Below, piece by piece: positions 56,451 to 64,000 of a stretch of DNA of 64,000 nucleotides; the first letter of the stretch is position 1; each line of letters begins with the position of its first letter. The stretch covers positions 3,224,001 to 3,288,000 of the forward strand of contig NZ_CP006704.1 in NCBI RefSeq assembly GCF_000739375.1. The letters are read 5' to 3'. This DNA is from Comamonas testosteroni TK102 (GTDB lineage Bacteria; Pseudomonadota; Gammaproteobacteria; Burkholderiales; Burkholderiaceae_C). Position numbers and translations under genes: made by a program. The notes under the pieces were generated by a model, which did no database searches, was not told the origin of the DNA, and worked only from the letters and a program-made list of their open reading frames with translations.

Positions 56451-57335
56451 TCAAAGTTGACCATCGACAGCTTCGGCAGGCTCCATCAGCAACGCAAAAA
56501 GCTCGCGCTGCCCCTGCACGCCCAGCTTGGCGCAGACGCGCTTGACATAGGTGCGCGCGCTGCTGACGGTAATGCCCAGACGCTGCGCCAGCGCATCGGC
56601 ATCCAGGCCCTGGGCCAGCGCCCGCACCACATCGAGGTCGCGCGGCGTCAGTTGCTCGAAGCGCCTTGCCAGTCGCGCCAGCACCAGCCCGACCAGATCG
56701 TCCTGCAGCGTCTGCCCTGCGTAGTGCAGACGCATGGCCTGCATGACCAGGGGCGCGAAAGCCTCGATCCGGGCAATGGCTGAGGCGTCGAAGCTGCCAT
56801 GCTCCTCGCCGCGGTACAGGTTCACGGAGAGCCAGCGCGCGTTTTCCTGCAGCATCAGCAGCGACAGCCGCTCGGCGATGCGCGGCAGCTCATAGCAGAC
56901 ATGACGGTATTCGGGATGCTGCACATCGCGCGGACCCTGGCGATGCAGCCAGACGCGCGGCTTGGCATGCGGGTCCTTGGCAAGGCGTGCCAGCTCGGCC
57001 TGCATCACGCGCTGCGAACCGTCGAGCGGATAGAAGCGTTCGCTGTAATCCTGGGAAATCATGGGCAGTGCCCCCGTGCGCGCCCTGTCGCCCATGCCCA
57101 CCACGCGCGGCCTGGCCATGCCCTGGAAGGAGAAGATCGTGCACTGCGCCAGCGGCACATGGCTCCCCAGCAGTTGCAGGATCTGCCCGGCCACGGCATC
57201 GCTGCTGTTGCGCCCCACCCTTTCCATCATGGCCGTCACATCGGCCAGAGCCACGGGCAACTGCGCTGCCTGCGCGGCAGCCGGCAGCAGCATCCAGTGC
57301 GAGGAATCGGGAAACGGCGCGCAGCAGGCATTCAT
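56451..57335 (-). CDS. LuxR-type transcriptional regulator
   Basis: 294 residues. An N-terminal GAF-like sensor region (about 20-215) and a C-terminal LuxR helix-turn-helix (LTPRDLDVVRALAQGLDADA, then LAQRLGITVSSARTYVKRVC). No receiver domain. Same strand and 187 bases upstream of the monooxygenase-DUF2783 pair, which it probably controls. Confidence 0.88.
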   Translation of the reverse strand: MNACCAPFPDSSHWMLLPAAAQAAQLPVALADVTAMMERVGRNSSDAVAGQILQLLGSHVPLAQCTIFSFQGMARPRVVGMGDRARTGALPMISQDYSERFYPLDGSQRVMQAELARLAKDPHAKPRVWLHRQGPRDVQHPEYRHVCYELPRIAERLSLLMLQENARWLSVNLYRGEEHGSFDASAIARIEAFAPLVMQAMRLHYAGQTLQDDLVGLVLARLARRFEQLTPRDLDVVRALAQGLDADALAQRLGITVSSARTYVKRVCAKLGVQGQRELFALLMEPAEAVDGQL

Positions 57336-57458
57336 AGACCGCGATTCTCGCCGCTGCAGCGCGGCTGCGGACAGGAAAAACCGGCTGTCCCTTTCAGGAG
57401 CGGCCGGCCTGGCTTGTGGCGGAAATTGAGGCAGAAAATGCGGTCGGGCTCTGGCGCC

Positions 57459-57626
57459 CTACCACTCGCCCACATTGCGTATGCGCTGCAGCAGCTCCCA
57501 TTCGTCTTCGGCAGCCGCAGCCTGCAGGGCCTGAGGCTCTGCCAGTTCCTGGGCCAGCGGAGGCGGCGTGAAGTGTTCACGGCCAAAAGTATGTTCGCTC
57601 AGTGACTCTGGGTGCGGATGGTTCAT
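57459..57626 (-). CDS. Small acidic protein of unknown function
   Basis: 55 residues from MNHPHPESLSEHTFGREHF with a perfect AAGGAGG seven bases upstream. The middle is Ala/Glu/Leu-rich (ELAEPQALQAAAAEDEWELL) and it ends RIRNVGEW. No signal, no known family. The strong ribosome site argues it is real. Confidence 0.6.
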   Translation of the reverse strand: MNHPHPESLSEHTFGREHFTPPPLAQELAEPQALQAAAAEDEWELLQRIRNVGEW

Positions 57627-57802
57627 GATGGCCTCCTTTGCTCGAAGCTTAAGCCTCGAAGCGGGCCGCTCCTGTAGGAATTGGCTTAAGGACACTGTCG
57701 AGCAATCCCCACAGGCCGCGTCGTCGTGTCATGGATATGTCACAACTGCCATCATCGTGCCATGCTGCTCGGCCCCGACTTTGCGGTTATGCTGCCGCCG
57801 CT

Positions 57803-58399
57803 ATGCCTCAGACCCTTCGTGCACCCGTCTCCAGCGAACTCATCATCAAGAAAAGCCGCTTCATCGGCTGCGTGCAGCCGATGACGGACCGGGCCAGCGC
57901 ACAGGCCGTGGTGGATGCACTCTGGCGCGAGCATCCGGGCGCGGCCCATGTCTGCTGGGCCCTGCTGGCAGGCGGTCAATCGGCCGCCGTGGATGACGGC
58001 GAGCCCAGCGGCACGGCAGGCCGCCCCATGCTGGATGTGCTGCGCCATCAGGACCTGGAAGGCGTGCTGGCCACCGTGGTGCGCTATTTTGGCGGCGTCA
58101 AGCTCGGCGCCGGCGGACTGGTGCGCGCTTATACCGATGCCGTGGCACAGGCCTTGCTGCAGGCCGAAAAAGTCGCCATCCAACGCATGCAGACCTTGCG
58201 GTGCACGGTCCCCTATCCGCTGGAAGGTCTGGTGCGGCGCATGGCCGACACGGCAGGCGCGGAGTTGCTGGAGGTCGATCATGGTTCTCTGGTGCGCTTC
58301 ACGCTGCAGATGCCCGAGGCCGATGCCGCCCAGTTTGTCAGCACCCTCAATGAAAGCGGCCAGGGCCGCATTGGATGGCTCAAGCCCGACGAGCTATAG
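57803..58399 (+). CDS. YigZ/IMPACT family protein
   Basis: 198 residues from MPQTLRAPVSSELIIKKSRF. The N-terminal UPF0029 domain has KKSRFIGCVQPM, DDGEPSGTAGRPML and VVRYFGGVKLGAGGLVRAY; a C-terminal DUF1949 domain (about 135-195) follows. Bacterial members are implicated in translation or nucleic-acid binding, with no firm reaction. Followed by a terminator. Confidence 0.93.
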   Translation: MPQTLRAPVSSELIIKKSRFIGCVQPMTDRASAQAVVDALWREHPGAAHVCWALLAGGQSAAVDDGEPSGTAGRPMLDVLRHQDLEGVLATVVRYFGGVKLGAGGLVRAYTDAVAQALLQAEKVAIQRMQTLRCTVPYPLEGLVRRMADTAGAELLEVDHGSLVRFTLQMPEADAAQFVSTLNESGQGRIGWLKPDEL

Positions 58400-58404
58400 G
58401 AAGC

Positions 58405-58430
58405 AAAAAACCCGCCTGAGCGGGTTTCTT
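58405..58430. terminator. Terminator between yigZ and the small lipoprotein gene
   Basis: AAACCCGC CTGA GCGGGTTT with A-run before and TTTCTT after; serves both convergent genes. Confidence 0.8.
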
Positions 58431-58441
58431 CAGCAGCCTTA

Positions 58442-58591
58442 TCAGCAATTGCCTTTTTTGGCCTGGCCCGGAGGGCAGCCATGGGGATGGGGCTTTTTGT
58501 AGCCATCGTCGTAATACCCGCCGCGGCCGTCATAGACCGCGCAGCCGCTGAGCACCCATAGGGTCGCAGCCAGCGCAAGCATGGTTTTCAT
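58442..58591 (-). CDS. Small lipoprotein, 49 residues
   Basis: Minus-strand frame MKTMLALAATLWVLSGC with a proper lipobox (LSGC, Cys17), then a Gly/Tyr/Asp-rich stretch (YDGRGGYYDDGYKKPHPHG) and the end CPPGQAKKGNC. The mature part is about 33 residues with three cysteines, including the lipidated one. It is flanked by its own terminator and by an upstream AAAGG site. Similar tiny Gly/His-rich lipoproteins occur in Comamonadaceae; function unknown. Confidence 0.75.
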   Translation of the reverse strand: MKTMLALAATLWVLSGCAVYDGRGGYYDDGYKKPHPHGCPPGQAKKGNC

Positions 58592-58675
58592 GGGTTGGAC
58601 CTTTTTCTGATTTTTCGGAGCGCCAGTCTAGAGGCGATCCCGCTCGCCTTCTGTCAACAATCTTTTCTGCAGCTC

Positions 58676-59164
58676 TCAATTGGCAGACTGCTGCTCGGCC
58701 GCCACCTGCAGGTGCAGCAAGGTGAAATACAGGGTCACATCGCCCTGCTGGTCGATGAAGGTGCCCACGGCGCGCTGCAGGCGGGCGGCAATGCACAGGC
58801 ACTCCATGGCCTCAGGACGGCCGCCGGGAATCCTGGCCGTGGTCAGCAGTGCCAGCTGGTTCTGGCGACCGAAGTCATGCACGACCTCCAGCGCTTCGCC
58901 ATGCTGTCTGGGAATGGCTTCATTAGCCCAACTCCAGACAAAGCTGCCGTCCTGCTCGCTGCTGGTGCCCACCAGGCAGACCGTGGCAACCACCTCATGC
59001 AGCGGAGCTTCCAGTGCCAGCAGCGCACGTTCGAGATCCCAGCGGTACTTGGGGCTGCCCTCCAGGCCGAACTGCCGAGGCCATTCAGCATTGCGGGCCT
59101 GCATCATTTCGACGGCCTCACGGCTCCAGGCGGCCCAGTCGGTGGTTTGTGCGTCGTTGCTCAT
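58676..59164 (-). CDS. Uncharacterised protein, DUF6882-like
   Basis: 162 residues from MSNDAQTTDWAAWSRE (the frame is also open upstream with a TTG). RWDLERALLALEAP, CLVGTSSEQDGSFVWSWANE and ECLCIAARLQRAVGTFIDQQ resemble the DUF6882 family of cytoplasmic proteins. No catalytic motif seen. Monocistronic. Confidence 0.7.
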   Translation of the reverse strand: MSNDAQTTDWAAWSREAVEMMQARNAEWPRQFGLEGSPKYRWDLERALLALEAPLHEVVATVCLVGTSSEQDGSFVWSWANEAIPRQHGEALEVVHDFGRQNQLALLTTARIPGGRPEAMECLCIAARLQRAVGTFIDQQGDVTLYFTLLHLQVAAEQQSAN

Positions 59165-59254
59165 CGCGTATCCATTGCTTTTCAACAGAGCGCATTGTCA
59201 GGCAAGAAGCGAGCATGCCGGGGCGTGGAACCCTATGCACCCGCAGGCCTGCGT

Positions 59255-60214
59255 TCAGTTCTTCATCTGCTGCGCTATCCAGTCAGCCAGAAGCTGCTGC
59301 ACCGAGCCGGCAACCCAGCCTTGCGGGGCCAGCAGACAGTATTGCGAGCCGTCCGGCACAAAGCCCAGCGGCGCCACCAGCCGTCCGGCGGCTATATCGT
59401 CCTGCACCAGCAACTGCGGACCCATGGCCACGCCCAGACCCGCTGCGGCGGCCTGCAGGCTCAGGTAGAAATGCTCAAGCACCAGAGCGCCGGCTGCTTG
59501 TGCTTGCCCCAGCTGCATCGGGAGCTGAAGAGACACAGATTGACACCAATCCGCCCAGGCTCCGGGTCGCGTCCTGCTGTGCAACAGCGCCGCCCCGCCC
59601 CGCAGCTCCAGGCTGCCATCCGCCTTCGAGGCAAAGAACTGCTCCAGCCGGTCCGGCTGGCAGACCGGCCCCATGCGCTCTGCGCACAAGGGCTGTACAT
59701 GGACGTTGCGCCCCCAGTCGAAGTCGTTACGGCGTATGGCCAGATCGATGCCGCGCGCCCATTCGACGGTACCGCCGCCTGCGACCAGATGCACGATGTG
59801 CTGCGGGTAGCGAGCCTGAAAGTCGCCCCAGCGCGGAATCAGCCAGCGCATGAGCAGCGTGGGTTCGCAGGACAGCAGCAAAGGCCTGTCGGCCACCTGC
59901 CGGCGCACCGCTTCTGCCGCGCGCGCCATCTGCGCCAGCCCGACATGCACGCCATCGAACAACAAGCGGCCTGCGGCATTGAGAAACACGCGGCGATTGC
60001 GGCGCTCGAACAGCGGCGCCCCCAGCTCCTGCTCCACCGCGCGCACCGCACGGCTGATGGCGCCATGGGTCAGGTGCAGCTCGTCGGCAGCGCGGCTGAA
60101 ACTCTCCAGCCGTGCTGCGGCTTCAAAGCAGCGCAAGGCCACCAGCGACGGCATGCGCTGAGGACTGACCGCGGTTATCTGTGATCCAGATTCACTATTT
60201 TCTTGAGAAATCAT
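59255..60214 (-). CDS. LysR-family regulator, GcvA type
   Basis: 319 residues. RMPSLVALRCFEAAARLESF, then AADELHLTHGAISRAVRAVE, is the GcvA-like HTH; the substrate domain runs from about 105 to 310. The start could also be the internal MPSLVAL (60154). Divergent from the LysE transporter across 116 bases, its probable target. Confidence 0.9.
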   Translation of the reverse strand: MISQENSESGSQITAVSPQRMPSLVALRCFEAAARLESFSRAADELHLTHGAISRAVRAVEQELGAPLFERRNRRVFLNAAGRLLFDGVHVGLAQMARAAEAVRRQVADRPLLLSCEPTLLMRWLIPRWGDFQARYPQHIVHLVAGGGTVEWARGIDLAIRRNDFDWGRNVHVQPLCAERMGPVCQPDRLEQFFASKADGSLELRGGAALLHSRTRPGAWADWCQSVSLQLPMQLGQAQAAGALVLEHFYLSLQAAAAGLGVAMGPQLLVQDDIAAGRLVAPLGFVPDGSQYCLLAPQGWVAGSVQQLLADWIAQQMKN

Positions 60215-60330
60215 CGTTATTCAAAAAGCTATAACCGCCCTAGAGTTCAGGCCCATAGAGCGCTGGATGCCATTTTCCCGCAGCACAGCCATCAAACAAA
60301 CAGCAATTAAAACTCAACCAAACACATAGC

Positions 60331-60978
60331 ATGAACGCCTGGCCTACCGTGATTCTTGTCACCTCTCTTGCCGTCATCAGTCCCGGCGCCGACTTCGCCC
60401 TGGTCACCCGCACCAGCCTGATGGAATCGCGCCGTGCAGGTCTCTGGGTGGCGCTGGGCATTGGCAGCGGTGTGCTGATCCATGTCGCCTATACCCTGCT
60501 GGGACTGGGCCTGGTCCTGCAGCGCCTGCCCTGGCTGTTCGACCTGCTCAGATATGCGGGTGCAGCCTATCTGGTCTGGCTGGGAATTTGTCTATGGCGC
60601 GGCGCCAGCCGTGCAAGCGTGGGTTCGTCAAAGCCTGCCCGCGGTGCTGCAACCGGCCATGCTGCCGGCTTCTCGCTTTTTGCCCTGGGTTTTCTGACCA
60701 ATGCACTCAACCCCAAGACCGCGCTCTTTATCATCAGTCTGTTCATGCAGGTCGCCGGCCCTGCCGTGCCCATGACCAGCCAGTTGGCCTACGGACTCTT
60801 CATCGCACTGACCCATGTGCTGTGGTTTGCGCTGGTCGCCTGCTTTTTCTCCACCCCGGTGCTGCAACTCAGGATGCAGGCTGTACGCCCCTGGGTGGAC
60901 CGCAGTCTGGGCCTTGTGCTCATGGGCCTGGGTGGGTTGCTGATCGGCGCCAGCACCACACGGCAAATTCAATTTTGA
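60331..60978 (+). CDS. LysE/RhtB family amino-acid exporter
   Basis: 215 residues, six transmembrane helices. The N-terminal SPGADFALVTRTSLMESRRAG is the RhtB/LysE signature and GFLTNALNPKTALFI near 125 the second conserved motif. It exports amino acids or homoserine-like compounds across the inner membrane. The divergent LysR gene is the likely regulator. A dispersed repeat copy (H) begins at its stop codon. Confidence 0.92.
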   Translation: MNAWPTVILVTSLAVISPGADFALVTRTSLMESRRAGLWVALGIGSGVLIHVAYTLLGLGLVLQRLPWLFDLLRYAGAAYLVWLGICLWRGASRASVGSSKPARGAATGHAAGFSLFALGFLTNALNPKTALFIISLFMQVAGPAVPMTSQLAYGLFIALTHVLWFALVACFFSTPVLQLRMQAVRPWVDRSLGLVLMGLGGLLIGASTTRQIQF

Positions 60979-61022
60979 TAGCTGCAGGTAATTGATATGA
61001 AAGGGCTTCAAACCAAAAAGGT
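60971..61022 (+). repeat. Dispersed repeat, copy H
   Basis: TTTTGATAGCTGCAGGTAAT, TGATATGAAAGGGCTTC, AAACC. Overlaps the last codons and stop of the LysE gene (the TGA lies in TTTTGATAGC). Confidence 0.65.
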
Positions 61023-61121
61023 GCTCAATAGCAGTATATGCAACGTAAACGACAGCTTTGGAGCGCTCACCCATGCCATGCTTGGTCGGTATCAGTGAAA
61101 AAGCCAGAGGAGACCAGCACC

Positions 61122-61703
61122 ATGAAGAATCGCTACCCCTTCCCCGATCTGAACAGCCTGCCGGAAGACATCAGGCAGCGCATTGCCGAAGTGCAGGAAA
61201 AAACCGGCTTCATCCCCAACGTGTTTCTGGCCTTTGCACGCCGCCCGGCAGAGTGGCGGGCCTTTTTTGCCTACCACGATGCGCTGATGCTCAAGGAGGA
61301 AGGCAGCCTGAGCAAGGGCGAGCGCGAGATGATCGTCACCGCCACCAGTGCCGCCAACCAGTGCCTGTTCTGCGTGGTGGCCCATGGAGCCATCTTGCGC
61401 ATTCACGAGAAAAAGCCGCTGATTGCCGATCAGATAGCCGTCAACTACCGCAAGGCCGATATCAGTCCTCGCGAACGGGCGATGCTGGACTTTGCCATGA
61501 AGGTCTGCCTGCACAGCCAGGATATCGACGATGCCGATCACGAAGCGCTCTATCCCCACGGCTTTGACGACGAGGATATCTGGGACATCGCGGCCATCAC
61601 CGCCTTCTTCGGCCTGTCCAACCGCATGGCCAGTTTTGCGGGCATGCTGCCCAATCCGGAGTTCTACCTCATGGGTCGCGTGCCGCGCGAGAAAAAGGCC
61701 TGA
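61122..61703 (+). CDS. Peroxidase-related enzyme (carboxymuconolactone decarboxylase/AhpD fold)
   Basis: 193 residues from MKNRYPFPDLNSLPED (AGAGGAG site). The AhpD-like redox motif NQCLFCVVAHGAILR has CxxC and His; TGFIPNVFLAF and FFGLSNRMASF belong to the uncharacterised peroxidase-related subfamily. Probably a small cytoplasmic alkylhydroperoxidase-like protein. Confidence 0.9.
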   Translation: MKNRYPFPDLNSLPEDIRQRIAEVQEKTGFIPNVFLAFARRPAEWRAFFAYHDALMLKEEGSLSKGEREMIVTATSAANQCLFCVVAHGAILRIHEKKPLIADQIAVNYRKADISPRERAMLDFAMKVCLHSQDIDDADHEALYPHGFDDEDIWDIAAITAFFGLSNRMASFAGMLPNPEFYLMGRVPREKKA

Positions 61704-61827
61704 AGCCAGCGGCAACAGGCGGTAACTCGTTGGCTTCAATCTGTGCAATAGGCGCCGGAATGGCGCATCATCCCTCGCAGAGCAGCGGCCGAACCGGCAA
61801 AGCGCTGCTTGCCGGAGGCCTATCGAG

Positions 61828-62388
61828 ATGCGAAAAACCGTTTGCTGCCTCGCCGTGCTCGCGGCGTTCTGCGCCACAGCGGCTCATGCTGCCACCTGGC
61901 AACTCGAGCCAGGGCCCGATAACCGGCTGGAGTTCACTGCCACCTTCGAGAAGACGCCGGTGACGGGGGTATTCAAGGACTTCAGCATTCGCTTTGATTT
62001 CGACCCGCAGCAAGCTGCCGACAGACACCTCAACGTCCGCATTCGTGTCAGCAGCGCCGATATGAACAGCAAGGACATCAACCAGGCCATCGCCGGCATG
62101 GACTGGTTTGACTTTGCCCGCTATCCAGAGGCGGTCTTCGATACCCGCGAAATCCTCGGCACGCCGGGCACTGACCGTCATCTGGCACGCGGCACGCTGC
62201 TGCTGAAAGGCGTTCGGCAGCCGCTTGCGCTGCCGTTCAGCTGGAAGCCCGAGCAGCGCCTGATCGAGGGCGAATTCCTTACCCGCCGCACCCTCTTCGG
62301 CATAGGCACAGGACAGTGGCAGAGCAGCGACGCCGTGGGCGACGAGGTGAAAGTGAAATTTCGCGCCCGGCTGCGCGAGCTGCCATGA
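61828..62388 (+). CDS. Periplasmic YceI-family protein
   Basis: 186 residues. Signal peptide MRKTVCCLAVLAAFCATAAHA, then the lipocalin-like YceI fold: TWQLEPGPDNRLEFTATFEK, VRIRVSSADMNSKDINQAI and LLLKGVRQPLALPFSW. YceI proteins bind isoprenoid-type lipids. First gene of a three-gene overlapping operon; its stop overlaps the next start (ATGA). Confidence 0.9.
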   Translation: MRKTVCCLAVLAAFCATAAHAATWQLEPGPDNRLEFTATFEKTPVTGVFKDFSIRFDFDPQQAADRHLNVRIRVSSADMNSKDINQAIAGMDWFDFARYPEAVFDTREILGTPGTDRHLARGTLLLKGVRQPLALPFSWKPEQRLIEGEFLTRRTLFGIGTGQWQSSDAVGDEVKVKFRARLRELP

Positions 62389-63122
62389 AGGCCGTCAAAC
62401 CGCAGATTGCGGTCCTGATGGTTCTGATGGCCCTTGTGACCCTGATTGCGGGATGCTCCCAACCGGGGCTGGAAGCCGTGCCGCCCACCAGCCCGCAGGC
62501 AAGGCCTGCCGACTTTCCTGCAGCCTTCTACGAGCAGGCCGCAGCCAGCGGTCAGCAGGTACTGAAGGTAGACACCTCGCGTTCACTGGTCTCCATCACT
62601 GTGCGTCGCGCTGGCGCCCTGGCCAGCCTGGGGCACGATCATGTGATTGCCAGCCGGCAGCTGCAAGGCTATGTGGCGCCCCGGTTGGGCCGGGCCGACC
62701 TGTATGTGGCGCTGGACAGTCTCTCGGTCGACGAACCCGCTCTGCGTGCCGCTGCGGGCCTGGACACCCAGCCCAGCGCCGCCGATATCGAGGGGACCCG
62801 CGCCAATATGCTGAGCAGGGTGCTGCAGACCCAGCTCCATCCGTTTGCACGCGTTCAGGTGCGCACCACCCCGAATGCGGACGGCGAGGTCGTGCTGGTC
62901 GTGGAACTCACCGTCCACGGAGTCACGCGCAGCCTGAGCGTTCCGGCCCGGATCGTGAAGGAGCAAGGTGCTATCCGTATCAGCGGAGCGTTGAGCATCG
63001 ATCAATCAGACTTCGGCATCACGCCTTTGTCCATCCTGGGCGGCGCCATCCAGGTCCGGGATAGGCTCGATCTGAGCTTCGAAGTGCTCGCCGGCCCAAT
63101 GAAGCGGGAATCCGGATCATGA
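62385..63122 (+). CDS. YceI-like lipoprotein
   Basis: 245 residues from MKAVKPQIAVLMVLMALVTL, with the lipobox IAGC (Cys near 22). The mature part has VSITVRRAGALASLGHDHVI, ADLYVALDSLSVDEPALRA and VELTVHGVTRSLSVPARI, a second YceI-type barrel. Starts inside the previous stop codon and ends overlapping the next start, so the three proteins are made together and probably act together on a lipid in the envelope. Confidence 0.85.
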   Translation: MKAVKPQIAVLMVLMALVTLIAGCSQPGLEAVPPTSPQARPADFPAAFYEQAAASGQQVLKVDTSRSLVSITVRRAGALASLGHDHVIASRQLQGYVAPRLGRADLYVALDSLSVDEPALRAAAGLDTQPSAADIEGTRANMLSRVLQTQLHPFARVQVRTTPNADGEVVLVVELTVHGVTRSLSVPARIVKEQGAIRISGALSIDQSDFGITPLSILGGAIQVRDRLDLSFEVLAGPMKRESGS

Positions 63123-63706
63123 GACCAGGGAGTTGGCGTGCCCCGAGCGCAGCGCTGCTGCTGATCTGCTGCGGCCCGCTGGTGTCGGCACAGCAGCTGC
63201 AGATCGAGACCGCCGAGCAGGATGAAGCCGTGCTGGTAAACGCCTCGGCCATCATGCAGGTCAGGCCGGCCACTGCCTGGAGCGTGATTTCCGACTACGA
63301 GCATCTGGCCGAATTCGTGCCTGGAATGCAAAGCTCTCGCGTGCTGCAACGCAACGGCAACCAGGTGGTGGTGGAGCAGAAAGGCAGTCTGGGATTCCTG
63401 TTCTTTCGCCAGGCCATCGAAATCAGGCTGGCCGTGAACGAATGGCCGCATCAGCGCATCATCGCCCATGCGGTAGGCGGCAATCTCAAGCAGATGGACG
63501 GCAGCTATACCCTGGAAACCCTGGCGGACGGCCGTGTACGCCTGAGCTATAGCGCCCGCCTGGTTCCTGCGTTCACCATCCCCCCGCTGCTCGGAAAAGC
63601 GGTGGTGCGCCAGTTGCTGACGCGCCAGTTCAAGGCACTGGTGGATGAAATCCTGCATCGCGAGGCATTGAGCCTCGGAAGCGACAGCCTGCCATCAAAA
63701 AATTAG
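63119..63706 (+). CDS. Exported SRPBCC (START/COQ10-like) family protein
   Basis: 195 residues. Signal peptide MRPGSWRAPSAALLLICCG, cleaved near VSAQQ; a SRPBCC lipid-binding domain follows (ATAWSVISDYEHLAEFVPGM, QKGSLGFLFFRQAIEIRL, YTLETLADGRVRLSYSARL). The starting ATG overlaps the previous stop (ATGA). With the two YceI proteins it forms a periplasmic hydrophobic-ligand set. Confidence 0.88.
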   Translation: MRPGSWRAPSAALLLICCGPLVSAQQLQIETAEQDEAVLVNASAIMQVRPATAWSVISDYEHLAEFVPGMQSSRVLQRNGNQVVVEQKGSLGFLFFRQAIEIRLAVNEWPHQRIIAHAVGGNLKQMDGSYTLETLADGRVRLSYSARLVPAFTIPPLLGKAVVRQLLTRQFKALVDEILHREALSLGSDSLPSKN

Positions 63707-63867
63707 CGCAAAGCCTCTCATTGCGAGGAGTACTACCGGATTTTCCGTGACGATCCGCCAAAGCAGTCCAGGGCGTATCCAAGCCTGCACAGAGAGCGAT
63801 TTGCCTGGCCGCCGGGAAGCCATGACTGCCGGCATTCGTTCATCAAGCGCCGACAGCCATGGCGTTT

Positions 63868-64000
63868 TCAGGCCTTGAAAGTCAGCCAAGGCTTCAATTT
63901 CAGGCTCGCCCGGATCAGCCCCGCCTCCTCCTGCGCCTGCAGCACCGGTCCCACGGGTTTGTAGGCACTTGGAGCCTCCTCGATCAAGCGCTCCTCGCGC
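63868..64000 (-). CDS. RtcB-like RNA ligase, C-terminus only
   Basis: The last 44 residues of a minus-strand gene that continues beyond the window: EERLIEEAPSAYKPVGPVLQ, then AQEEAGLIRASLKLKPWLTF. The AYKP(V/I)..V..AQ pattern is the end of RtcB-type 3'-phosphate RNA ligases. Only the tail is visible, so the call is provisional. Confidence 0.65.
   Translation of the reverse strand, partial: REERLIEEAPSAYKPVGPVLQAQEEAGLIRASLKLKPWLTFKA

Overview
The window is high-GC, densely coded DNA from a betaproteobacterium of the family Comamonadaceae, most likely Comamonas (possibly Delftia). This is inferred from the gene families rather than from a marker gene, since no rRNA or tRNA is present. The clues are two solitary Bug/TctC-type solute receptors, a phaC-phaA-phaB cluster with an intracellular phaZ, a soluble RnfB-like ferredoxin, a dapC-dapD-pilU-dapE-prmB cluster, many LysR and FCD-type GntR regulators, and a dispersed repeat (GATAGCTG...GCGCTT...AGGC) that I associate with this family.

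Layout. 1-4.2 kb: end of a GntR regulator, a MHYT-PAS-PAS sensor with no output domain, and a long-chain acyl-CoA synthetase. 4.2-7.8 kb: a decayed stretch with recognisable remnants of an Rrf2/NsrR-type regulator and of NnrS (nitric oxide response), then uspA behind a perfect FNR/ANR box, a possible OsmC/Ohr remnant, and a divergent DUF2938/merR pair with a 19-bp-spacer promoter. 8-11.2 kb: Bug receptor plus M20 amidohydrolase, opposite a LysR gene. 11.9-17.8 kb: allantoinase-like puuE with a GntR regulator, a second GntR, an NCS1 permease and a hydantoin-racemase-like gene. A 24-bp composite motif shared by two promoters ties the first regulator and the permease together. 18.2-23.7 kb: small membrane protein, MocR regulator, dusA, phaZ, rnfB-like. 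23.7-32 kb: a chemoreceptor with a C-terminal cache-like domain, the dap cluster, prmB, and a ferritin-like protein. 32.2-37.4 kb: LysR, CoA ligase, acyl-CoA dehydrogenase and Bug receptor, probably one acid-degradation unit. 37.4-44.5 kb: ABC-F protein, a tandem pair of tiny genes (40 and 19 codons) sharing the peptide motif WPxDERDRKR, then phaB, phaA and phaC on the minus strand. 44.6-53.4 kb: pgeF, maiA-like GST, a FAH-family hydrolase with a poly-C frameshift, Nudix, GGDEF/EAL, YgiQ. 53.6-64 kb: PepSY protein, a FAD monooxygenase with DUF2783 partner and LuxR regulator, several small genes, LysR/LysE, a peroxidase-related enzyme, a YceI/YceI/SRPBCC overlapping operon, and the C-terminus of an RtcB-like ligase.

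The most unusual items are the tandem duplicated mini-genes at 39.6-40.0 kb, the dispersed repeat found in at least eight places (three of them in frame inside dapE, prmB and the CoA ligase), the shared 24-bp operator, and the fossil nitric-oxide locus beside a putative gas-sensing MHYT/heme-PAS protein and an FNR-controlled uspA.
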